Origin: Serilophus lunatus
Taxonomy: Eukaryota; Chordata; Aves; Passeriformes; Eurylaimidae
Direction of reading: 5' to 3'
Assembly (NCBI GenBank): GCA_013399895.1
Contig: VXBA01005375.1
Coordinates: 124,001 to 188,000 of the forward strand
DNA: 64,000 bases
The position numbers and the translations under genes were made by a program. This document shows positions 1 through 9,110 of the stretch, piece after piece. The notes below the pieces were generated by a model, which saw nothing but the letters and a program-made list of their open reading frames with translations, was not told the DNA's origin and ran no database searches. How positions within the stretch are numbered: the stretch's first letter is position 1; each line of letters opens with the position of its first letter.

Positions 1-2314
1 GGCTGCAGGAGGGCAAGGGAGGATGTGGGACCACCTGTCCCTTGAAGCAGCACTGACCCTATCTCCAGATGCTCAGGCTTTCCCCAGGAGTCGAGCCGAT
101 GGTTGCTTTGCAAGGGTTAATTCTTCATTACCACTTGTGTTTAAGCCATGGCAGCGTTTCAGATCCACTTTCTATTAACTGGACAGGAATCACTCAAAAG
201 CTCCTCAGGTGGAAAGGATGGGCAGCCTGGATCACAGCCTCCCAGAGCCCAAGCTCACCAGGGTACAAGAGCTCAGTTAGCAACCTGCAGCCACAGGAGT
301 CACCACAACAGACAGCAACAGGGCAAGGAACAGGTCTTGGACAATACTGAAACACGTGCTTGAGTGATGGAGGAGTGTGCACACTCTCAGTGTTGGGCTG
401 GGGATGCCTGTTATTAAGGACTAGGCCAATTTTCAAGGCTTTTCCAGCAGGGGTACACATAAACAATTGAGGATAAAACAACTAACAAATTCCCAGGGGG
501 AATTTAGCCAAAGAACCTTTTGCATTTGCTTGTATAATAAAACACCTCTGAACAACCTAAACTACACTGCTGTACCGATTCTTTTCCAGTCCCACCATAG
601 TTCATATTTGGAAGTGACGGGTGGGTTGGCAGTGCAGTTACATCTGCAAGGCTAGAGTATTTTCATAACCCTAACCAGTGCAGGTGTGCTAGCCAAATTT
701 TAAGACTTATCCCTACTGTCTTTTGCATAGCAGAGCCTTTTTTTCAGCTGGGGGTCTCAGATTCCATCCGCTACTTGCGACTCAACTAATCAAGGGCTAA
801 ATTTATTCTGATGCGACCTGCTCGCTGACTCAACTACCCCGTGTTTTCTTGGTCTTCTCACCAATCTCTCATATCAGTTTCCCAAAAAACTCTTCTAGGA
901 ACGAAGGGGGAAATGTCCTCACCACCCAGTCCCAGAAAATCCTATAGTTTTGAGGAAAAGGAGTTGGGAGCTACAGAACTGTGAAAGGCTGGACCATCTC
1001 CCTGCCAAGCAGTTCGTAGAGCAGAAAACAAGGCAGAGCACTAGGGTGCTTCAGCATGACTTCCCAAAAGATGAGTCTGCAGCAAACCATCACAGCTCCA
1101 AGAGGGGCATGCATGTGAACATGGCTGTCAGGGCAGAGCAGGATGCACAGCCCCTTTCCTGGTGTGTGCCATGGGTGGTTTATCACCCTGGGAGGTTGCC
1201 AGCCAGAGGCTGTAGATACCACTGGTCTGACCGCTCTCTTCCTCCCCCATCCCACATCTCTCCTCAAAATTAATACAGGGGCTGAGGGTATACAACTTAC
1301 TCACAATTTGTATGAGGACTTTTCTGTAGGCAGATCCCCAAATCTTCTTCCCCTTTCCTAACCTTTAAGGTTTTTATGGCCAGGAATTCCTTCCATTAGA
1401 CAGGTGAACAGTATTAAAAAATCCAAACCCAAAACACTAAAACCATACATGAAGGTCTCGTAGCACCCATTAATGAGAAATTTTAGGAGTTCCTGTGACA
1501 CTAACATCCCTCCCACAATGCCAAAAAAGCCTGTACAATTATTCTCCCAGAATCATTGCGTAGCCTATGCTTCTCTTTGAATTAGCTTACCGCCACCATC
1601 TAGGAACCAAACCCTCACATATGACAGCCAAATATTTACAAAGTGGCCTGAAGCAGCCTGCTTGACACTAAGTGCCATAAGGATATGCTGAAGACCCAGA
1701 GCTCAAAAAAAATTAGTTTTCTTTTACAGCAAAAATGCTTATTTTAAAGTGAAAAAATAACAATTAAAAAAAGCTTTAGATGAGTTTTGATGAGCCTTGA
1801 AACTTCCATCACTAGCTCAGCAACCAACACCTGCAAAAACCCACAAGAGAAGCAGCTCCTGTTCTTCTCACTGGTCTCTCAGCTGCTACCAAAGCTCTTC
1901 CAGAAGTATTTCAGAATTGCTGCAACATCCCATACCTGGACCATCACCGAATGGATGCAGGGGAAAGAAACAAGGGAGAGGGAGGAAGGGACGTTAAAAC
2001 CCCTTTTGCCCTGGCAGGGGCGCACCGAGGCGAAAAGGGAAGAGGTGGGAAGGAGTTTAGCGATCTCACGCCGCCAGGAGGGGGTCATGGAGGTCGGGGG
2101 AGGGGGGGAAGGGCAGGGGAGCCCCCCCCCGACGTCCATGACCCCCATGCGGCGGGGATGCCCCGCGCCCTCCCCAGTTCGGCGGAGCCCACGAGGGCCA
2201 AGCGCGCACCCGAAATCAGCGAGGACAAAGGAAACCCCACGAGTGGGGGAGGCGGAATTTTTTTTTTTNAGGGGGGGGAGGAGTGGGTTGGTGCTCGCCG
2301 CCGCCCTACGAGTC
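1..2314 (-). other. E2F3: E2F3 intron 1 (partial)
   Basis: This DNA lies downstream of the E2F3b first-exon donor on the minus strand, so it is inferred to be the 5' part of the large intron that both E2F3 isoforms share. I looked for the next E2F3 exon (the conserved KRRLELGESG-type segment) and did not see it, so the next exon should lie off the left edge. From about 1980 to 2314 the sequence is CpG-rich and belongs to the promoter CpG island. From 1 to 1980 I see no gene, RNA or recognisable repeat. A single unresolved base sits at 2269 between a T run and a G run. Confidence 0.7.
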
Positions 2315-2320
2315 ACTGAC

Positions 2321-2335
2321 CTGCTGCAGGGGCAT
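2321..2335 (-). CDS. E2F3: E2F3b alternative first coding exon (MPLQQ)
   Basis: On the minus strand an ATG at 2335-2333 opens a five-codon reading frame, MPLQQ, followed at once by a splice donor GTCAGT at 2320-2315. From memory, the short E2F3b isoform of mammals starts with the same residues from a promoter inside the first intron of E2F3a, before joining the shared exons that carry cyclin-A-binding, DNA-binding, dimerisation and RB-binding regions. E2F3b therefore lacks the E2F3a-specific N-terminus. The position fits: it is about 0.8 kb downstream of the E2F3a start, on the same strand, inside the same CpG island. Its 5' UTR runs up from 2336 through GC-rich sequence into the assembly gap. 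The match is short, so confidence rests on start, donor, order and neighbour together. Confidence 0.8.
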
Positions 2336-2391
2336 TTCGGAGAGCGGCGGGGGCCGGGGGCGGCCGGCCGGCGGTCGGGCTGTCCCAGGCC

Positions 2392-2919
2392 NNNNNNNNN
2401 NNNNNNNNNNNNNNNNNNNNNNNNNNNNNNNNNNNNNNNNNNNNNNNNNNNNNNNNNNNNNNNNNNNNNNNNNNNNNNNNNNNNNNNNNNNNNNNNNNNN
2501 NNNNNNNNNNNNNNNNNNNNNNNNNNNNNNNNNNNNNNNNNNNNNNNNNNNNNNNNNNNNNNNNNNNNNNNNNNNNNNNNNNNNNNNNNNNNNNNNNNNN
2601 NNNNNNNNNNNNNNNNNNNNNNNNNNNNNNNNNNNNNNNNNNNNNNNNNNNNNNNNNNNNNNNNNNNNNNNNNNNNNNNNNNNNNNNNNNNNNNNNNNNN
2701 NNNNNNNNNNNNNNNNNNNNNNNNNNNNNNNNNNNNNNNNNNNNNNNNNNNNNNNNNNNNNNNNNNNNNNNNNNNNNNNNNNNNNNNNNNNNNNNNNNNN
2801 NNNNNNNNNNNNNNNNNNNNNNNNNNNNNNNNNNNNNNNNNNNNNNNNNNNNNNNNNNNNNNNNNNNNNNNNNNNNNNNNNNNNNNNNNNNNNNNNNNNN
2901 NNNNNNNNNNNNNNNNNNN
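2392..2919. other. Assembly gap (528 N) inside the E2F3 CpG island
   Basis: This is a run of 528 unresolved bases flanked on both sides by very GC-rich sequence, so it is probably a sequencing drop-out. It hides the 3' end and splice donor of E2F3 exon 1a and most of the E2F3b promoter and 5' UTR. Any open frame crossing it is meaningless. Confidence 0.98.
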
Positions 2920-3143
2920 CCACCCGCCGCCGGGGCAAAGGCACCGGGAGCCTGGGAAGCGGCGACGGCGGCGGAGGAGGAGACAACACAGGGCGCCCCC
3001 GCCGCCGCGCCGGTGCTGCGGATCTGGATGAAGGTGCCGGCGGCAAAACGGGCCGGGAAGCCGGCGGGGGCTGCTCTGGAGTCCGTGGACGGCGCGGGCG
3101 GCGGCGCTGCTGCCGGGCCCGGCGGCTGGAGTCCCCTTCTCAT
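2920..3143 (-). CDS. E2F3: E2F3a first coding exon (partial at 3' end)
   Basis: The minus-strand ATG at 3143-3141 opens a 74-codon frame that runs into the assembly gap. The product starts MRRGLQP, close to the human E2F3a start MRKGIQP. After a Pro/Ala-rich stretch comes a TDSRAAPAGF segment and then FAAGTFIQI, which parallels the DKRALLASPGF and APGAYIQI segments of mammalian E2F3a (family knowledge from memory). The rest of the visible part is low-complexity Ala/Ser. This N-terminal region is specific to E2F3a; the DNA-binding, DP-dimerisation, marked-box and RB-binding parts lie on later exons outside the window. E2F3a is a nuclear activator E2F that binds DNA with a DP partner and drives S-phase genes. 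Exon end and donor are hidden in the gap. Confidence 0.87.
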
Positions 3144-3289
3144 CCTTCCCTCCGGGTCTGTCCCCGCAGCCGCGTCTCCTCCTCCCCCCCGTCTCTCCTC
3201 CCCCCCCGGCCTTCCCAGCTCCTTTCCTCCTCGATGCCGAGGCCCCNAATGAATGAAGGGAAAGGAGACGGGTTACGCGCCAAGGGCCT

Positions 3290-3500
3290 CCCGCGAAACT
3301 CGGATTTCCCGCCCTCTTTTCAAACCAAATTTGCATGTCCCCGCCCCCGGCGCGCGCCCCGCCTGCCTCGCGTCCCCATTGGCCCCCGCCGCCCTCCGCG
3401 CCGTCCAACGGGGCGCCGCCTCCCCGCCCCTCTCCCTTCTCACTGGCCCGGGCGCGGCCGTGATTTGCATACGGCGCGGCGATTGGCTGCGGGGGCGAGG
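3290..3500 (-). promoter_or_regulatory. E2F3: Likely E2F3a proximal promoter with E2F, octamer and CCAAT motifs
   Basis: Between 160 and 345 bases upstream of the E2F3a start codon the sequence holds an E2F-type site TTTCCCGC (3305-3312), two copies of the octamer ATTTGCAT (3329-3336 and 3463-3470), and two ATTGG motifs (3378-3382 and 3482-3486), which read as CCAAT on the gene strand. There are also GC-box-like runs and no clear TATA box. Motifs were read directly. Mammalian E2F3a is known to be controlled by E2F sites in its own promoter, so an autoregulatory site would be expected. The exact transcription start cannot be placed. Confidence 0.55.
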
Positions 3501-3581
3501 CTGGGGGATTCCCCCTGCGAGGGGCCGGGATCCCGGTTCGCCGCCGCCCTGACAGTGACAGCTGCTCCCGCTGGGAGCGCC

Positions 3582-3747
3582 CGGGAACCGCCCCGGGAAC
3601 CGCCCCGGGGACCGCCCCGGGATCGCCTAGGGAACCGCGCGGGGATTGCCTCGGGAACCGCGCCGGGAACCGCCGAGATCGCCCCGGGCACCGCCCCGGG
3701 CACCGCCTCGGGCACCGCCTCGGGCACCGCCTCGGGCACCGCCGGGA
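3582..3747. repeat. 12-bp GC-rich minisatellite (about 14 units)
   Basis: A tandem array with 12-bp period starts with units of the form GGGAACCGCCCC and ends with four nearly identical GGGCACCGCCTC units. The middle units are more diverged and a few are shortened. It lies 440-600 bases upstream of the E2F3a start codon inside the CpG island. It produces a spurious repetitive reading frame (Pro-Glu-Ala-Val type) on the minus strand and an Arg/Pro-rich one on the plus strand. Confidence 0.85.
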
Positions 3748-4210
3748 TGGTCCCAGGGTGGGGGGCGTGGGACGGCGCCGGCTCGCAGCCCTCGGAAGGA
3801 GCGCACGCGAGGGGCGGAATTCCGGCCGCCGCCGCCGCTGCGGAGGTGCCGGGTTCCCGCCCGACGCCTTTGCTGCTCGGGAAGGGGTCACCTGAGTTCT
3901 CCCCACGGTTTGTTCGGAGAGGTGGGAAAGTTCTCAGGGAGCTGTTTAAAGATGTCCCGGCACGGGATGTCGCCTCCGGTAGCTGAGGAAGAGCTTTCCG
4001 CTTTCTTGACGCGCCCGCATCTACAAATTTTCAAACTAGCCCTCCCGAGGTATTTAATTCCTGTTTTTATTTTTTCCCGCAAAAAGTGAAAGGTTGGCAA
4101 AATACTCCCTTTCACTGTGGCCTGTATTACCTTCGAGAAGCGGAACAGTGGAACTATTTCCTTTAGCTGTTCCTACTTTCCTGTAGTGTCTTCACTTATT
4201 ATATGCCCCT

Positions 4211-4390
4211 TAGAATCACAGTCATGAAAGTTGGAAAACACCTCGAAGGATCGTCTCGTCCAGCCTTCGACCGAGTACCACCGTGCCCAGTAACCTTACA
4301 CCACGTTACCACCTTGTCCCCTTTATTGAACACCCTGCCCTGCCCAGCACCCACGAGCCATACCCAATTTTCCCTTGTTTCATTTCCAAA
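4211..4390 (-). mobile_element. CR1 LINE 3'-end fragment
   Basis: Read on the plus strand it starts TAGAATCACAGTCATGAAAG and continues with a diverged form of the CR1 3' UTR in reverse (GTTGGAAAACACCTCGAAGG, then a degraded CCAACC-type segment). This is the 3' terminal part of an old, 5'-truncated avian CR1 copy inserted on the minus strand. The inner boundary is approximate. Confidence 0.75.
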
Positions 4391-5810
4391 CACCACTTCC
4401 CTGTGACCAACCGGTGCTCCCAACTGACACGTCCAGGCAGACACTGCTGAGACAGGCAGAAAAGGATCCTTCTCCTTGGTAACATTCTCTGTTTCCATCT
4501 CTAGCAAATACATGAACAAGTTGCTCTATCAAATCCACAGCCCTGCCTGTAAGGGCCCTTGATCTGACCCCAGCACAGTCAGAGTGCACGGCTACAGTGG
4601 GATGCTGTTGCGTATTGACAAGGGCATCTTCCATTCTGGGCATGTTTTCCATCAAAGGAGTAAATTGCTCTCCATTTGGCACTGGAGAAGCCTTGATTAA
4701 GCAACTGCATACAATTTTTGGGCACTGCAGGTTAGGAAAGATACCACCTGGAGAGAATCCATAGGAAAACAAGGGCAACTAAACGTGGTCAGAAAAATGT
4801 GTCCTGCAACAAAGGCTGGCTTTCGTTTCATCAGAGGGAAAAGCAGGGGAAGAGGACATGGGAGCGAAAGGTCACAGAAGGTTGCTCGTCATCTGTAGGG
4901 ATGGTAACGAACTTTTTAAGCAATGTTAAATTGAATCTAGATAATTGGGGAGCAATAGATTTTGAGGTGAGGAAACTCAACATTAGCCTACCCAGGGATA
5001 CTGGAGTTTTTCTAATAGATGAGGAAGACTTCTTTAAGCAAGGCTTTTAGTCTTGTAGTTGTGCTCAGCATCCAAAACCTAAAATAAAAGTCTTCATTAT
5101 GGTCCTTTCAGTCTAGGCAGGAGCAGGGTTTGGCAGAAAAATTTCACATTCTTCTGCAAAACATTAGTATTCTTTAAAATTTTACTTAAATCTGCAGTTC
5201 TGCTACTGTGGACTGCTCTTAAGGAGTCAGCCAGCAATGTCCAACTTTGTGCCCACACACAGCGTGAAGCAGCAGGGAAAAGCTATGCTTGGTGTGCCTT
5301 GGCTATGGCAGATATAGAAGCACCTTGCTGGCCGGGTGAGGTGTATCCTCAGCAGAAGTGCAGAGAAACAGAAAGCTCTTCTTTACTTCAGAGTTTATCC
5401 TCAGTTTTCTTCTGGAGTGTCTTTTATGGCTTTCCTCTGCCACAGTCTGCCATCTTCATCGTGGGAGGGCACACTATGTCAGGACTTGTAACAGAAGGGC
5501 CAAAGCTGGACAGAGTCTGAGGAACAAGAACAGCAGATGAAGGGTGAAGGAAAAGTCCAGGTATAAAGAAAGGTGTAGGCAGGCAGTAATCATGCTTATA
5601 GTTCAAAATAAAGATTATTTTTTTTTCTTATATGAATGGAAATGGTAGCACTACACTGTTTTTGCATATCCTAGAGGAAAGAGGATGGAAATAACAGGAA
5701 AGGATGGTATCCATAGGCAGCTCTGAGAGGAACAAAGAGGAGTCTTCAGGGAAGAGAGGGGAGGAGAGGAGAGAAGAGAAAAAAGACACTTAGGAAACAA
5801 TGTAGACAGA

Positions 5811-5960
5811 GAAAAGAAAAGAAAAGAAAAGAAAAGAAAAGAAAAGAAAAGAAAAGAAAAGAAAAGAAAAGAAAAGAAAAGAAAAGAAAAGAAAAGAAAA
5901 GAAAGAAAAGAAAAGAAAAGAAAAGAAAAGAAAAGAAAAGGAGAAAGAAAAGAAAGAATC
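5811..5960. repeat. AAAAG pentanucleotide microsatellite
   Basis: There are about 26 tandem GAAAA/AAAAG units from 5811 to 5940 with one 4-base interruption near 5901, then degenerate copies to about 5960. It sits in a longer purine-rich stretch from about 5740. The long minus-strand frame of Phe/Leu/Ser repeats here is only its translation. Confidence 0.95.
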
Positions 5961-7869
5961 AAGGATCCTGCAAGATGAAAAGGAGAAACATGGACCATGA
6001 TGTTACATCATAAGTAAAGAAAAGGAATAAAGAAAAAAACCAGCAAAAATCACAACAGCAAAAATAGAATGTCCCTAGAGCAGACCTCTAAAGAAAAAGA
6101 ACAGCAAAAGACTAAAATATTAAAAAGAGCCGTGTAGATATAGTAGAAATAGCCAGGATCCCAGGAGCAGGAACAAAGCACAGCCAAACTGAGGGAGCAA
6201 AACAGACAATGCACGGGCTAATGCACGGTATACACTTCAGAATTCACTTTCATGTATCAGTTCTTTCATCATCTAAGTTTTAAGTAGCTCATTGCTCTTT
6301 CAGGAGTTTAAGTCAAACAGTGGAAATAAAGCAAAGCTAAATTATTAACAGTTAAATTCTATCTTGTTTCTTTGTGTGTTGTTTTTCATCATGAAGGAAA
6401 AGGGTCTGGTTTAATGCACAAGAAAGTTTAAAAGTTTTCAAGAAACAAGCAAAACACTGTTACACTCAGAAGAACACTTTAACTGGACTGCAATAAACAC
6501 AGAAAGACAATATCTACTTTCATATAAGAAAAAAAAAAAATCCTTACCCCAGCTTTACATCAGTAACCAGATGCAATAAGCTAGTCTCAGAATTGTACAC
6601 TAGCTGGACGGGGCGGCCTGGAGACAGAGTCTGTATCATTTGAATGGCAGGGTGGCACGTTCCTGTATTCTAGAAGTGGAATTCTGTCACAGTAGGGAGG
6701 CTAATAGATAATCTTTGGATAAAAAGCATGGGGTTCATGTGAACAGCAACTTATCCTGTCCACACACTGACTTCTGCAGAAAACACTGTAGAAGAGGTGT
6801 GTTGTTTTTTTTCTTTAAATACAATTCTGTGCCAGATATTTCAGTTTGCAGTGGTACCCATTAAATGTGCAATTCACGTGCTGGAGCTAATGGAAGGAAC
6901 ATAAAGAAAGCAGGAAGTAAAACATACATAAGAAATGTACAGAGAGCTAGATAAAGGGAGCTAATTGCAGGCACAAGGATCTCTGTTGGTCTATAAAAGA
7001 CAATTTGCTGTTTACAGAGATGCCATTGTAGAGATATCTGTTACAGAGAAAATGCCCTGCAGAACTCAAAGGCTTAGGAGATACTATAATTAAGGCTGAT
7101 GTGCAGCTGTGATTTATCTTTCCTTATTAGTGTGGTATATAGTACTGTACTGCTATTGTTGTGAATATGGTCTTTATCTGTATGATGATAAACAGTTTTT
7201 CCCACACAGTGTCATTTAGAGAAAAGGCTGCATTTGTCCTGAAAATGAATGGGCCTGTGTAGTGAGAATTGCTTTCTTTGGGATTCTGACTTGGTGCAGG
7301 TAGTGGAAGCAACAATGGAAGCTTTGCCCTGATGTTAAAATGGTTAAATCTGACATGGAGACCTGGATTCTAATGTGACTTCTCCCTTGAAGATTCTGGA
7401 CATTGTTAAAATGAAGACTGCAAAAATATTGCTGAGTACAAAAAGTGTCCCTAAGAAAGGTTAGAATAGGAATGGACAATAAATCATTGTATAGTCCTGC
7501 CTATAGAATACTTACGAGGACAGAAAATACTGTACAGCTACTTACTCCATGAGACCTGCCCATCTTTCATACTGTATGAAAAATTGTACAGGAGTAATGT
7601 TCACATAACAAAAGACAGCATCATTATGCATACATGCCAGAGGTAGAACTGAGTTTGTACACACACACACACCCCGCTTTCCTTAATTACTAACCTTAAA
7701 GTAATTAATTTCTTCATCCAAGGAAGAGTTGAGAAGGGAGGGATGAGATAATGTGCTCAATACCACACATCTGGGACATAACATGCATGAGAGCAAACAG
7801 ACATCTGGAGGGAATACTGAGAGTGATGGGATATGCGTTTCCTGCTGTCATTAAAAGTATGACATCCCA

Positions 7870-9110
7870 TAATCCCAGCCATTAAAGATGTTAAACACTG
7901 TGGGCCCCAGCATTATGCCTACCAGACATCACTAATGACTGGCCTCCAGCTGGACATTGTGCTCTGGATGAGTACTCTCTGGGCCTCACAGTTCAGTCAG
8001 TTTTTGTTCCACTTCACTGCCCACTTCACACAGCCCACGCTTCATCCATTTGTCTATGAGGTTGTTACAGGAGACACAGTCAAAAGCCTTACTGAAGTTG
8101 AGATAAACATCGTCCAGTGCTCCATCTTCGTCCACCAAACCAGTCTTACTGTAGAAAGGTTACCATACTGGGCAAGCATCTCTTTGTCTTCATAAATCGA
8201 AAAAAACCTACTCCAAATCACCTTCTTGTGTTTGGAAATGGACAATTTGTTCCATTACCTCCTTAGAGACTGAGGTGAGGCTGACAGATCTGAAGTTCCC
8301 CAATCCTCCTTCTTGTCCTTTTTGAAGACAGAATTGATAATTGCTTTTTTTCTTCTTGTCAGGAACCTCTCCCAGGCACCATGACTTTTCACAAGTTAGT
8401 AGCAGTGGCCTCACAGTGACATTGGCCAGCTCTTTCTGCACTTGTGGGTACATCCCATGAGGTCTCATGAACCTGTATACATTTGGTTTGTTTAAATGTT
8501 CCCCAACCTCATACTCCTCTACCTAGAGTAAATCCTCTTTTCTCTAGACCTTCTCACTGTCTCTCAGGAAGCTGATTCCTGAAGGCAAATCTCACCAGTA
8601 AAGACTGAGTCAAGGAAAGCATTCAGTATCACGGCCTTTTCCATGTCCTTTGTCACCAAGTTCCTTTCTCCATTCAGCAGCTGGCCCACATTTTTCCTCA
8701 TCTTCTCTTTGCTGTGGATGTGCTTAGAGAAACTCATATTCTTGCCTTCCACATCCCTCTCCAGACAGGCTTTGACTTTCCTCACCCCATCCACAATTGC
8801 TTGGACAAGATCTCCATATTATTTCCAGGCCACTTGTCACTGCTTCCATGTATTACATTTTTCCTTTGTCAGGAGCTCCTTGTTCATCTATAGCAGCCTC
8901 TTGCTGCCTTTGATTGATTTCTAACTCATTGGGATGGGCCAATCTGTAATGTGGAGGAGGTAATCCTTGAAAAGCAACTGAACCTAATCTCCTCTCAAGG
9001 ACAACATTCCACAGGATTTTTCCAGGCATACACCTGAAAATGTCATAGTCTGCTCTACTCCAGTATGGGTTCCTACATTTTTGCCTTGATCTCTCCACTC
9101 AGGATTGCTA
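7870..9110 (-). mobile_element. Degenerate CR1 LINE, ORF2 (reverse transcriptase) region
   Basis: The minus strand encodes broken pieces of the CR1 ORF2 protein in several frames. The piece at 8564-8794 contains KAVILNAFLDSVFTG, the conserved segment before the reverse-transcriptase core. The piece at 8208-8468 contains GNFRSVSLTSV followed by a VMEQI motif, as in the N-terminal RT region of CR1. The DNA at 7890-8170 matches the following RT segment in reverse. Frameshifts and stops break the frame, and the 3' end of the element (3' UTR and terminal repeats) is not attached. This is an old inactive copy. The left and right limits are approximate. Confidence 0.85.

Larger units (their letters stand above)
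1980..3990. promoter_or_regulatory. E2F3: E2F3 CpG island covering both first exons
   Basis: The sequence changes abruptly from AT-rich flanks to dense CpG and GC-rich DNA between about 1980 and 3990, interrupted by the 528-base gap and single Ns at 2269 and 3247. It covers exon 1b, exon 1a and the presumed promoters of both isoforms, as expected for a housekeeping or cell-cycle gene. The boundaries are estimated by eye. Confidence 0.75.

Noticed and set aside
3440..3739. Pro-Glu-Ala-Val repeat protein on the minus strand
   Set aside because: This is a direct translation of the 12-bp minisatellite upstream of the E2F3a start; no family or gene structure supports it.
1879..3906. A 675-codon minus-strand open frame and a 567-codon plus-strand frame across the E2F3 CpG island
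   Set aside because: Both run through 528 unknown bases and low-stop GC-rich DNA and contain the 12-bp minisatellite. The supported E2F3a frame is a different, shorter one starting at 3143.
5651..5998. 115-codon Phe/Leu/Ser-rich minus-strand membrane-like protein
   Set aside because: It is the translation of the AAAAG microsatellite.
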